DNA from: Streptosporangiaceae bacterium
GTDB lineage: Bacteria; Actinomycetota; Actinomycetes; Streptosporangiales; Streptosporangiaceae
DNA: 16,490 bases
Assembly (NCBI GenBank): GCA_030040475.1
Contig: JASHTQ010000210.1
Span: 1 to 16,490, forward strand
Direction: 5' to 3'
A program made the position numbers and the translations under genes. Below the pieces are notes generated by a model. The model was not told the origin of the DNA and did no database searches. It worked only from the letters and a program-made list of their open reading frames with translations. Numbering within the stretch: position 1 is the stretch's first letter; every line of letters starts with the position of its first letter. Positions 6,515-12,706 of this stretch are shown one piece after another.

Positions 6515-6904
6515 ATGACCAACGTCATGGATATTCCTGCTCCTGCTCCAGAGACCGTCGTCGCCGCTCGCCGCCACCTGACAGAGCGGTACGCGGCCGG
6601 GGTGGACCGGCTGCTGTGGGAAACAAGCCAGCGGCCGATGCCCGACCTCGCGGCGATCGCCGACGTCCTCGCCGCCGACGGCCACGCAGGGCCGGTGGAC
6701 ATCGGCTGCGCTCTCGTGCTCGTCCAGGCGATCCGGCTCAGCCTGGACCACCTCGAGCACGACCTGTTCGAGGCGGCCCGCGGGGCCGGCGTCACGACCA
6801 AGGCCGTCGCCGCGGTCCTCGACCTCACCGATGCGGCGGCAGCGGAGGCACGGCACAGGTGGCTCGCCAAACGCCGCGCACTCCCGCAGGTGGCGGCCGG
6901 CTGA
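6515..6904 (+). CDS. uncharacterised small helical protein, possible HTH-like C terminus
   Basis: A 129-aa, all-helical-looking protein with a textbook ribosome-binding site (GGGAGGTGA, 6502-6510) before the ATG at 6515. Residues about 20-75 hold two or three amphipathic helices (RRHLTERYAAGVDRLLWETS; DLAAIADVLAAD; IGCALVLVQAIRLSLDHLEHDLFEAARG). The C terminus GAGVTTKAVAAVLDLTDAAAAEARHRWLAKRRA has the spacing of the HTH-like tails in many actinobacterial proteins (A-x-x-x-G-h-x-x-x-x-h-A-x-h-L-x-h), so nucleic-acid binding is possible but not shown. No catalytic motif, membrane helix or signal peptide is visible. It is divergent from the winged-helix regulator and may be under its control. 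I do not recognise a named family. Confidence 0.8.
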   Translation: MTNVMDIPAPAPETVVAARRHLTERYAAGVDRLLWETSQRPMPDLAAIADVLAADGHAGPVDIGCALVLVQAIRLSLDHLEHDLFEAARGAGVTTKAVAAVLDLTDAAAAEARHRWLAKRRALPQVAAG

Positions 6905-6944
6905 TGCCGGGAGCCACCACCCTCCGCCCAACGGGCGAAGTCAT

Positions 6945-6992
6945 GATCGTGGGTCGTTACTACCCCCAGGAGGGAAGTAACGACCCACGATC
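6945..6992. terminator. perfect 17-bp inverted repeat (terminator or dispersed palindrome)
   Basis: GATCGTGGGTCGTTACT (6945-6961) and its exact reverse complement (6976-6992) flank a 14-nt centre. Inside it, CCC (6963-6965) can pair with GGG (6972-6974) after one A/A mismatch. It begins 40 bp after the stop of the 6515 gene, a good place for a terminator. The perfection and length of the arms also fit a dispersed extragenic palindrome. There is no T-run. Confidence 0.7.
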
Positions 6993-7022
6993 CTCAAGGC
7001 ACCGGCCGCCGCCGTCGGATGG

Positions 7023-7036
7023 TCTAACCTGTTAGA
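7023..7036. promoter_or_regulatory. palindrome TCTAAC-CT-GTTAGA, possible operator
   Basis: Perfect 6-bp arms around a 2-bp centre, ending 4 bp upstream of the -35 box of the next promoter. The CTAAC/GTTAG arms look like sites bound by dimeric HTH repressors or activators. No cognate protein can be named. Confidence 0.5.
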
Positions 7037-7040
7037 GTGA

Positions 7041-7069
7041 TTTACAGGTCACTAAGTGACCGGTATGAT
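7041..7069 (+). promoter_or_regulatory. housekeeping-type promoter with a palindromic operator in its spacer
   Basis: TTTACA (7041-7046), a 17-nt spacer and TATGAT (7064-7069) make a strong vegetative promoter for the 7102 gene, with transcription expected to start near 7076. The spacer is almost filled by a perfect palindrome, GGTCACT-A-AGTGACC (7047-7061). An 11-base sequence ACAGGTCACTA occurs at 7044-7054 and again at 7076-7086, 32 bp apart (about three helical turns), so the second half-site falls at the transcription start. This arrangement fits tight repression by a dimeric regulator. Confidence 0.75.
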
Positions 7070-7101
7070 GGGCTGACAGGTCACTAGATGGAGGTGGCGC
7101 G

Positions 7102-7608
7102 ATGCAGGTCTTGCTCGATGACGACCTCGGCAGGCTGACCCTCCGCAGGCTGCGCCCCTGGCACCGGCTCCTGGCGCACTGCCTGGCCGCCCGGCTCGAC
7201 CGGGATCTGGCCGACGGAGCCCGGCCAGAGTCGAGCGCCCCGCTGGCGGCGCGCGCGATGGCGCTGACGTCCATGACGTTCCGCCGCGAGCTGGCGGCGA
7301 GCATCCGGCGGATGCTGGTGACCGCGGAGCGTTCGCCGGCCGCCGTAGCTCCGCGCCAGGCGGCCGGGTGGCCCCGCGGCCTGTCACACCCGCCGCACGT
7401 GCCCCTATACGGGCCGCGGGTCAGCCGGTTCACCCCGGGTCTCGCCGGGCTCGCCGACCACCTCGCCGTGCCGGGCCCGGTCTCGGCACAGGGCGTGGCC
7501 ATGGTCACCCGGCTGCTCGGCGACGGTACCGGCCCGGTCTACCGCAAGGCGTCCGCCGACGACCTCGGCGCGATCATCGAGCGCGCGTCGGAGGCGCTCG
7601 GCGGGTGA
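7102..7608 (+). CDS. uncharacterised conserved actinobacterial-type protein under an operator-controlled promoter
   Basis: A 168-aa basic protein. The ATG at 7102 has a GGAGGT site 6 nt upstream. The N-terminal half is helical and Arg-rich (RLTLRRLRPWHRLLAHCLAARLDRDL; LAARAMALTSMTFRRELAASIRRML). A Pro-rich linker (about residues 90-110) leads to a C-terminal part, PVSAQGVAMVTRLLGDGTGPVYRKASADDLGAIIERASEAL. I recall similar N-terminal and PVSARG-V-x-h-LL-DG-G-P-h-Y patterns in actinobacterial hypothetical proteins but know no function. There is no signal peptide, membrane helix or recognisable active site. The promoter with stacked operators immediately upstream suggests a conditionally expressed gene. 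A possible terminator follows at 7620-7641. Confidence 0.82.
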   Translation: MQVLLDDDLGRLTLRRLRPWHRLLAHCLAARLDRDLADGARPESSAPLAARAMALTSMTFRRELAASIRRMLVTAERSPAAVAPRQAAGWPRGLSHPPHVPLYGPRVSRFTPGLAGLADHLAVPGPVSAQGVAMVTRLLGDGTGPVYRKASADDLGAIIERASEALGG

Positions 7609-7619
7609 GCGACGCGTTA

Positions 7620-7641
7620 CGGCCGACCCGGGATCCGGCCG
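7620..7641 (+). terminator. candidate hairpin terminator
   Basis: CGGCCG (7620-7625) and CGGCCG (7636-7641), which are self-complementary, can form a 6-bp stem with a 10-nt loop 12 bp after the stop of the 7102 gene. The rest of the 193-bp gap to the next gene (7642-7801) shows no clear promoter or gene. Confidence 0.35.
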
Positions 7642-7801
7642 CCGAGGCTCCTGATTGCGCTGTGGCCACGCTGGGCACATTTCACCTGACGGTTCCCGCC
7701 TGCTCACCACTTGTTCAGGGGCGTGATCATGCCATGGCAGGCCATCAGCTAACCAGGCCGACCGGCGACCGGCGCCGCCGGCCGGGAACGGCGTTACCGC
7801 C

Positions 7802-9703
7802 GTGGCCCCGTTCCGGCCGGCGAGCACCCCGCTGCGGCCCTCCCCTTACGCGCCCATCGCCGAGTACGGCTTCCTGTCCGACTGCGAGACCATGGCGCTG
7901 GTCGCGCCGAGCGGGAACGTCGAGTGGCTGTGCCTGCCCAGGCCCGACTCGCCCAGCGTGTTCGGCAGCCTGCTGGACCGCGGCGCGGGCTGTTTCCGCC
8001 TCGGCCCGGCCGACACGATGGTCTCGGCCGGCTGCAGGTACCTGCCGGGAACCATGGTGCTCGAGACGAGCTGGGGAACCCCGACCGGATGGATCATCGT
8101 CCGCGACGTGCTGCTCATCGGCCCGTGGCACCACGAGGACAAGCGTTCAGGAACCCACCGGCGGGCGCCGACCGACTACGACGCCGACCACGTGCTGCTG
8201 CGCACGGTGCGCTGCGTGGACGGGGAGGTCCAGGTGGCGATGGACTGCGAGCCGATGTTCGACTACGGCCGCAGGCCGGCCCGCTGGTCCTATCCAGGTC
8301 CGGGTTACTACCAGGGCACGGCGCGGGCCGACGGACCCGGCCCGGAGCTGACCCTCACCTCCGACATGCGGCTCGGCTTCGAGGGGCCGCACGCGATCGC
8401 GCGGACGCTGATGAAGGAGGGCGATACCCGTTTCTGCGCCCTGTCCTGGAGCGAGCACCCTGCGCCCGCGACCTATGAGGAGGCCTACAGAAGGCTGGTC
8501 TGGACCGCCCATCACTGGCAGCACTGGCTGGCCCGCGGCACCTTCCCCGATCACCCGTGGCGCAGCGCGCTGCAGCGCAGCGCCCTCACCCTCAAGGGCC
8601 TGACCTATGCCCCGACCGGGGCGCTCATGGCCGCGGCGACCACCTCGCTGCCCGAGACGCCGCAGGGCGAGCGCAACTGGGACTACAGGTACAGCTGGAT
8701 CCGCGATTCCACCTTCGCCCTGTGGGGCCTGTACACGCTGGGCTACGACTGGGAGGCCAACGACTTCTTCTGGTTCATCGCCGACCTGGCCGAGCGCGAC
8801 GAGGACCTGCAGATCGTCTACGGCATCGGCGGCGAGTCCGAGCTGGAGGAGCACATCCTCGACCACCTGCAGGGCTACGAGGGCGCCCGCCCGGTGCGGA
8901 TCGGCAACGGGGCCGCGAAACAGCGCCAGCACGACGTCTGGGGCGCGCTGCTCGACTCGGTCTACCTGCACACCGCGTCCAGGGACGGGCTCGACGAGAG
9001 GTTCTGGCCGGTGCTCGCGCGCCAGGTCGAGAACGCCCTGACCCACTGGCGGGACCCGGATCGCGGCATCTGGGAGGTGCGGGGCGAGCCCAAGCACTTC
9101 ACCTCGTCCAAGGTAATGTGCTGGGTGGCCGCCGACCGGGGCGCGCGGCTGGCCCGGCTGCGGGACGACCTCGAGCACGCCGACCGATGGCAGGCGGCGG
9201 CCGACGAGATCCACGCCGACATCTGCGCCAGGGGCGTGGACGGGCGTGGCGTGTTCGTGCAGCACTACGACACCGACGCGCTCGACGCGTCGCTGCTGCT
9301 GATGCCGCTGGTCAGGTTCCTGCCCGCGGACGATCCCCGGATCCGGGCCACGGTGCTGGCGATCGCCGACGAGCTGACGGTCAACGACCTGGTCCTGCGC
9401 TACCGGGTGGAGGACACCGACGACGGGCTCAAGGGCGACGAGGGGACGTTCACCATCTGCTCGTTCTGGCTGGTCTCGGCACTGTGCGAGATCGGGCAGG
9501 TGATCCGTGCCCGTGAGCTGTGCGAGAGGCTGCTGGCCATGGCGGGCTCGCTGGACCTGTACGCCGAGGAGCTAGATCCGCACAGCGGACGCCACCTCGG
9601 CAACTTCCCGCAGGCGTTCACCCACCTGGCCCTCATCAACGCCGTCATCCACGTCATCAGGGCCGAGGCGGAGCTGACCGGGTCCCTGCGCGACAGGCGG
9701 TGA
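7802..9703 (+). CDS. glycoside hydrolase family 15 protein (trehalase/glucoamylase-like)
   Basis: A 633-aa protein with the two-part GH15 layout. The N-terminal beta-sandwich begins with the signature YAPIAEYGFLSDCETMALV then GNVEWLCLPRPDSPSVFGSLLD (residues about 16-60). A catalytic (alpha/alpha)6 barrel follows from about residue 260: ERNWDYRYSWIRDSTF (about 290), IWEVRGEPKHFTSSK (about 421, where the family's general acid Glu is expected), GDEGTFTICSFWLVSAL (about 545) and GNFPQAFTHLALINA (about 600). Close in length and motifs to the mycobacterial acid trehalase type (Rv2402 group), so trehalose hydrolysis to glucose is the leading guess; glucoamylase or glucodextranase activity is possible. 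No signal peptide, so probably cytoplasmic. The start is GTG at 7802 without a clear ribosome-binding site; it fits the conserved N terminus. Confidence 0.9.
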   Translation: MAPFRPASTPLRPSPYAPIAEYGFLSDCETMALVAPSGNVEWLCLPRPDSPSVFGSLLDRGAGCFRLGPADTMVSAGCRYLPGTMVLETSWGTPTGWIIVRDVLLIGPWHHEDKRSGTHRRAPTDYDADHVLLRTVRCVDGEVQVAMDCEPMFDYGRRPARWSYPGPGYYQGTARADGPGPELTLTSDMRLGFEGPHAIARTLMKEGDTRFCALSWSEHPAPATYEEAYRRLVWTAHHWQHWLARGTFPDHPWRSALQRSALTLKGLTYAPTGALMAAATTSLPETPQGERNWDYRYSWIRDSTFALWGLYTLGYDWEANDFFWFIADLAERDEDLQIVYGIGGESELEEHILDHLQGYEGARPVRIGNGAAKQRQHDVWGALLDSVYLHTASRDGLDERFWPVLARQVENALTHWRDPDRGIWEVRGEPKHFTSSKVMCWVAADRGARLARLRDDLEHADRWQAAADEIHADICARGVDGRGVFVQHYDTDALDASLLLMPLVRFLPADDPRIRATVLAIADELTVNDLVLRYRVEDTDDGLKGDEGTFTICSFWLVSALCEIGQVIRARELCERLLAMAGSLDLYAEELDPHSGRHLGNFPQAFTHLALINAVIHVIRAEAELTGSLRDRR

Positions 9704-9713
9704 CCTCGGCGCG

Positions 9714-10196
9714 TCAGCGATCCAGGGTCTTCTCGAACCAGTGGTGCGCGTAGGGCTCGTCGTTGAACGCGGCGACCTCGCGGTAACCGGCCGCGCGGTA
9801 CAGGCCCACCGCCTCGTGCAGGGTGCGGTTGGTCTCCAGCCGCACGACCCGGACGCCGCGGGCGCGGGCGCGGTCCTCGAGCTCGGCAAGCAGCCTGCGG
9901 CCAAGGCCGAGCCCGCGCGCCGACCGGGAGACCCACATCCGCTTGATCTCGGCGGGCGCGCCAGGGTGGAACTTCAGCGCGCCGCAGCCGACCGGCTCGG
10001 CGTTCAGCGTGGCGATCAGGAACAGGCCCGCAGGCGGGGTCAGCTCGTCGTCGTCCGCGGAGATGCTGCGGGCCGGGTCGAAGCCGTCGTCGAAGCGGTG
10101 CGCGAGCTCGTCGAAGTAGGCGCGCAGGCAGCGCCGCGCGTCTGGCCGCCGAGGGCTGCACTCGACGACCTGCACCCGCTCGGCATCGGCGTCCAC
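9714..10196 (-). CDS. GNAT family N-acetyltransferase
   Basis: A 160-aa single-domain GNAT protein. The acetyl-CoA pyrophosphate-binding motif A is MWVSRSARGLGLGRRLLAELE (R-G-x-G-x-G), preceded by the beta-strand GCGALKFHPG and followed by VVRLETNRTLHEAVGLYRAAGYRE, the usual motif B segment with the A-x-x-L-Y-x-x-x-G-F/Y signature. It would transfer acetyl from acetyl-CoA to an amine; the substrate is unknown. The GTG at 10196 is chosen because AGGAAGG lies 5-6 nt upstream. An ATG at 10226 (10 residues longer) is possible but lacks such a site and would leave only 16 bp to the divergent gene. Convergent with the GH15 gene, 10 bp away, with no obvious hairpin between. Confidence 0.85.
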   Translation of the reverse strand: MDADAERVQVVECSPRRPDARRCLRAYFDELAHRFDDGFDPARSISADDDELTPPAGLFLIATLNAEPVGCGALKFHPGAPAEIKRMWVSRSARGLGLGRRLLAELEDRARARGVRVVRLETNRTLHEAVGLYRAAGYREVAAFNDEPYAHHWFEKTLDR

Positions 10197-10230
10197 GAGC
10201 ACCTTCCTAACGCCGGCCAGCGCCATCGGG

Positions 10231-10243
10231 CAAGATGGGACGA
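10231..10243 (+). promoter_or_regulatory. possible leaderless promoter for the SDR gene
   Basis: CAAGAT (10231-10236) fits a degenerate NANNNT -10 box and ends six bases before the ATG at 10243, which would be the first base of the mRNA. There is no good ribosome-binding site before this ATG, which agrees with a leaderless transcript. No -35 is recognisable. Confidence 0.35.
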
Positions 10244-11235
10244 TGGGTGATCTGAGGGTCCTTTTCATCGGCGGCACCGGCGTGATCAGCTCGGCCTGCT
10301 CGCGGCTTGCGGTCGGCAGCGGCATCGAGCTGTTCGTCCTCAACCGGGGCATGAACGACACGCGTGCTCTTCCACCGCAGGTCAGGAGGATCCAGGCGGA
10401 TATACGGGAACCACGGTCCGTTCGGGAAAGAATTAAAGATCTTGATTTTGATTGCGTCGTTGACTGGGTCGCGTTCACCCCGGACCATATCCGCGCCGAC
10501 CTGGACCTCTTCGGCGGCCGGACCGGGCAGTACGTGTTCATCAGCTCCGCGTCGGCCTACCAGACGCCGCCCGCGCGGCAGCCGGTCACCGAGTCCACGC
10601 CGCTGCGCAACCCGTTCTGGCGCTACTCCCGCGACAAGATCGCCTGCGAGGACATGCTCGTCGCCGCCTACCGCGAGCAGGCCTTCCCGGCCACGATCGT
10701 GCGGCCATCGCACACCTACGACGCGACCCTGGTGCCGTTCGACGGCGGGTGGACGGTGCTGGGCCGGATGCTGGCCGGCAAGCCGGTCATCGTGCACGGC
10801 GACGGGACCTCGCTGTGGACGATGACCCATCACGAGGACTTCGCCCGCGCGTTCGTGCCGCTGCTCGGGCACCCGCGCACGCTTGGCGAGGCGTTCCACA
10901 TCACCTCCGACGACGTGCTCACCTGGGACCAGATCGCGCGGGCGCTCGCCGCGGGGCTCGGGACGCCCGCCCGCCTGGTGCACGTGCCCTCGGACGCGAT
11001 CGCCGCGGCCGACCCTGAGTGGGGCGCCGGGCTGCTCGGCGACAAGGCGCATTCGATGGTGTTCGACAACGCCAAGATCCGGCGGCTGGTGCCGGGCTGG
11101 CGGGCGGTGATCCCGTTCGAGCGCGGTGCCCGCGAGATCGCCGACTGGTACCTGGCCGATCCGGCACGCCAGGTCACCGACCAGGCCCTGGACGCGGTGA
11201 TGGACAAGCTCGCCGCGACGTGGTCCCAGGCGTGA
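10243..11235 (+). CDS. NAD-dependent epimerase/dehydratase-like protein (atypical SDR)
   Basis: A 330-aa extended SDR. The N-terminal Rossmann motif is VLFIGGTGVIS (residues 6-16), with the acidic/polar pair NRG after beta-2. QADIREP and DFDCVVDWVAF are typical adenine- and nicotinamide-side segments. YVFISSASAYQ gives the catalytic Ser and RYSRDKIACE the Y-x-x-x-K pair. VRPSHTYD and the C-terminal FHITSDDVLTWDQIARALAAGLG substrate region follow. It resembles sugar-nucleotide epimerase/reductase-like proteins of the plant CSP41/isoflavone reductase-like class; the substrate is unknown. Residues about 60-75 are encoded by an AT-rich run of rare codons (AGA ATT AAA GAT CTT GAT TTT GAT) at about 10428-10455. 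The TGA overlaps the next gene's GTG (GTGA, 11232-11235), so the two products are probably functionally linked. Confidence 0.85.
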   Translation: MGDLRVLFIGGTGVISSACSRLAVGSGIELFVLNRGMNDTRALPPQVRRIQADIREPRSVRERIKDLDFDCVVDWVAFTPDHIRADLDLFGGRTGQYVFISSASAYQTPPARQPVTESTPLRNPFWRYSRDKIACEDMLVAAYREQAFPATIVRPSHTYDATLVPFDGGWTVLGRMLAGKPVIVHGDGTSLWTMTHHEDFARAFVPLLGHPRTLGEAFHITSDDVLTWDQIARALAAGLGTPARLVHVPSDAIAAADPEWGAGLLGDKAHSMVFDNAKIRRLVPGWRAVIPFERGAREIADWYLADPARQVTDQALDAVMDKLAATWSQA

Positions 11236-12257
11236 CGCGGGCGGTCGCGGCCGCTCGCCGGCTCGCCGACGAGGTGCTGTTCCCCGACGCGATGCGGGTC
11301 GACCGGCTGGACGTGCTCCCGGTCGCGCATCTCGACGCGCTTGCCGCCGAGGGCCTCTGGGGCGCGGCGGCGCCGCGCGAGGTCGGCGGCCTGGGCCTCA
11401 GCCTGCCGGAGCTGGGCGCCGTGGCGGAGGAGATCGCCGGCGGCTGCCTGGCCACGGCGTTCGTCTGGATCCAGCACCTGGGGCTGCTGACCACGCTGGC
11501 GTTCGGCCCGGCCCCGGCCGCGCTGCGGGACCGGTGGCTGGAGCCCGCCTGCCGCGGCACCCTGCGCGGCGGCATCGCGCTGACCGGGCTGATGCCCGGC
11601 CCTCCGCTGCTGCGCGCGGAACCGGCCGCCGGCGGCTGGCGGCTGGACGGCGCCGCGCCGTGGGTGACCGGGTGGGGGCTGATCGACCTGGTGGTGGTCG
11701 TGGCCCGCGGCCCGGACGACACCGTGGTAACGGCGATCATGGACGCGGTCGCGCAGCCTGGGCTCGCCGTGTCCCGCCAGCGGCTCTCGGCGGTCGACGC
11801 GAGCGTCACCGTCCGGCTCGGCTTCGACGGCGTCCTTGTCCCCGCGGATCGCCTCATCGGCCAGGTGCCGTTCGACCCGGCGGCCAGCGTCCGCCCCGAG
11901 GCCCTGCGCGTCAACGGCTCGCTCGCGCTCGGCCTGGCCGCGCGCTGCTGCCGGATGATCGGGTCCAGCCCGCTCGACGACGAGCTCGCCGCCTGCCGCG
12001 GCCGCCTCGACGACGCGCTCGCCGCCGGCCCCGACGCGATGGCAGGGGCGCGGGCCGCCGCGGCGGAGCTGGCGCTCCGTGCCACCGCGGCGCTGGCCGT
12101 CTGGGACGGCAGCAAGTCGATCACCGTCGACCAGCATGCTCAGCGGCTGGCCCGCGAGGCGGTCTTCCTGCTGGTGTTCGGCTCCCGGCCGGCGATCAAG
12201 CAGGACCTGTTGGGCCGGCTCGGCGCGGCGGCGCGGATGTCGCCGGGCCGTCGCTGA
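11232..12257 (+). CDS. acyl-CoA dehydrogenase-like flavoprotein
   Basis: A 341-aa protein, somewhat shorter than the usual 370-400 aa of the family. The N-terminal helical domain has LWGAAAPREVGGLGLSLPELGAVAEEI, the classic G-x-x-G-h-x-x-P-x-x-x-G-G-x-G-h-S pattern. The beta domain has GWRLDGAAPWVTGWGLIDLVVVVAR and VRLGFDGVLVPADRLIG. The C-terminal helices are Ala-rich and end VFLLVFGSRPAIKQDLLGRL. The canonical Y-E-G-T catalytic segment of fatty-acyl-CoA dehydrogenases is not seen at this end, so activity on acyl-CoA is uncertain; a hydroxylase-like or diverged member is possible. GTG at 11232 is chosen for its GTGA overlap with the SDR stop. FAD binding is inferred from the family. Confidence 0.82.
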   Translation: MTRAVAAARRLADEVLFPDAMRVDRLDVLPVAHLDALAAEGLWGAAAPREVGGLGLSLPELGAVAEEIAGGCLATAFVWIQHLGLLTTLAFGPAPAALRDRWLEPACRGTLRGGIALTGLMPGPPLLRAEPAAGGWRLDGAAPWVTGWGLIDLVVVVARGPDDTVVTAIMDAVAQPGLAVSRQRLSAVDASVTVRLGFDGVLVPADRLIGQVPFDPAASVRPEALRVNGSLALGLAARCCRMIGSSPLDDELAACRGRLDDALAAGPDAMAGARAAAAELALRATAALAVWDGSKSITVDQHAQRLAREAVFLLVFGSRPAIKQDLLGRLGAAARMSPGRR

Positions 12258-12276
12258 TCCTGCTCTCCCGGCTGAT

Positions 12277-12291
12277 CCCGGATTGTCCGGG
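12277..12291. terminator. hairpin between convergent genes
   Basis: CCCGGA (12277-12282) and TCCGGG (12286-12291) form a 6-bp GC-rich stem with a TTG loop in the 39-bp gap between the acyl-CoA dehydrogenase-like gene and the monooxygenase gene. Its position suits a bidirectional terminator, without a T-tract. Confidence 0.5.
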
Positions 12292-12296
12292 CCGGC

Positions 12297-12623
12297 TCAG
12301 CGGGACGAGCCGCCCGCGATGTCGAATGACCACAGCTCGCTGCTGACGCCGACCGGGGGAGGCGCCGCGCCGCCCGCGCGTTCGGCCGCCGACCGGTGCC
12401 CGTGTCCGAACGCGGGTGACTGCACCCACGCCTGGAAGGCGTCCTCGTCCCGCCACCTGGTCACGACCAGCCAGGTGGTCCTTCCGTCGGTGGGCTTGAG
12501 CAGCTCGAAGCCCTCGAAGCCGTCCTGGTTGTCCACCGCGCCCGCCCGCGCCGCGAACCGGCTGGCCAGCTCGTCGCCGCTGTCGGCGGGCACCGTGATC
12601 GCGTTGATCCTCACCACCGTCAT
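12297..12623 (-). CDS. MhuD-like haem-degrading monooxygenase candidate (ABM domain)
   Basis: A 108-aa ferredoxin-like (antibiotic biosynthesis monooxygenase) protein. From memory it aligns without gaps to Mycobacterium tuberculosis MhuD (Rv3592) through the first ~70 residues: VVRINAITVPA, ELASRFAARAGAV, GFEGFELLKP, WLVVTRW, DEDAFQAW. The MhuD catalytic residues Asn7 and Trp66 fall at the same numbers here. The haem-ligand His75 region reads AFGHGHR, about two residues shorter, so His74 or His76 would be the ligand. MhuD opens haem to mycobilin and releases iron. The ATG at 12623 is chosen by this match; an ATG four codons upstream is possible. The tail after residue 80 is Ala/Gly/Pro-rich. 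It lies 83 bp downstream of the sigma factor gene on the same strand, with its own possible promoter. Confidence 0.8.
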   Translation of the reverse strand: MTVVRINAITVPADSGDELASRFAARAGAVDNQDGFEGFELLKPTDGRTTWLVVTRWRDEDAFQAWVQSPAFGHGHRSAAERAGGAAPPPVGVSSELWSFDIAGGSSR

Positions 12624-12650
12624 GGCGACGATCATGCCAGGTCGCCGGCG

Positions 12651-12678
12651 ATTAAACCCAAGCACCGCGGATTGCCAG
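12651..12678 (-). promoter_or_regulatory. candidate promoter of the MhuD-like gene
   Basis: On the minus strand, CTGGCA (complement of 12673-12678), a 16-nt spacer and TTTAAT (complement of 12651-12656) lie in the gap behind the sigma factor gene, about 28 bp before the ATG. TTTAAT is a conspicuous AT cluster in this sequence. No Fur- or IdeR-like 19-bp palindrome is evident. Confidence 0.35.
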
Positions 12679-12706
12679 GGCCGATGACGATGGCGCCTGG
12701 GACTCA

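Noticed and set aside
6945..6992. Terminal inverted repeats of a transposon
   Set aside because: The arms are only 14 bp apart with nothing between them and no transposase nearby; it is better treated as a hairpin or dispersed palindrome.
7642..7801. Promoter or small gene ahead of the GH15 gene
   Set aside because: TTGTTC and GATCAT elements are too close together, and the short frames have no ribosome-binding site or motif.
8147..9265. 372-aa minus-strand frame within the GH15 gene, and the 435-aa minus-strand frame at 10830-12137
   Set aside because: No recognisable motifs, amino-acid make-up typical of antisense shadows, and clear real genes on the opposite strand.
9714..10541. 275-aa frame extending the GNAT protein upstream
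   Set aside because: The extension is antisense to the SDR gene and has no GNAT features.
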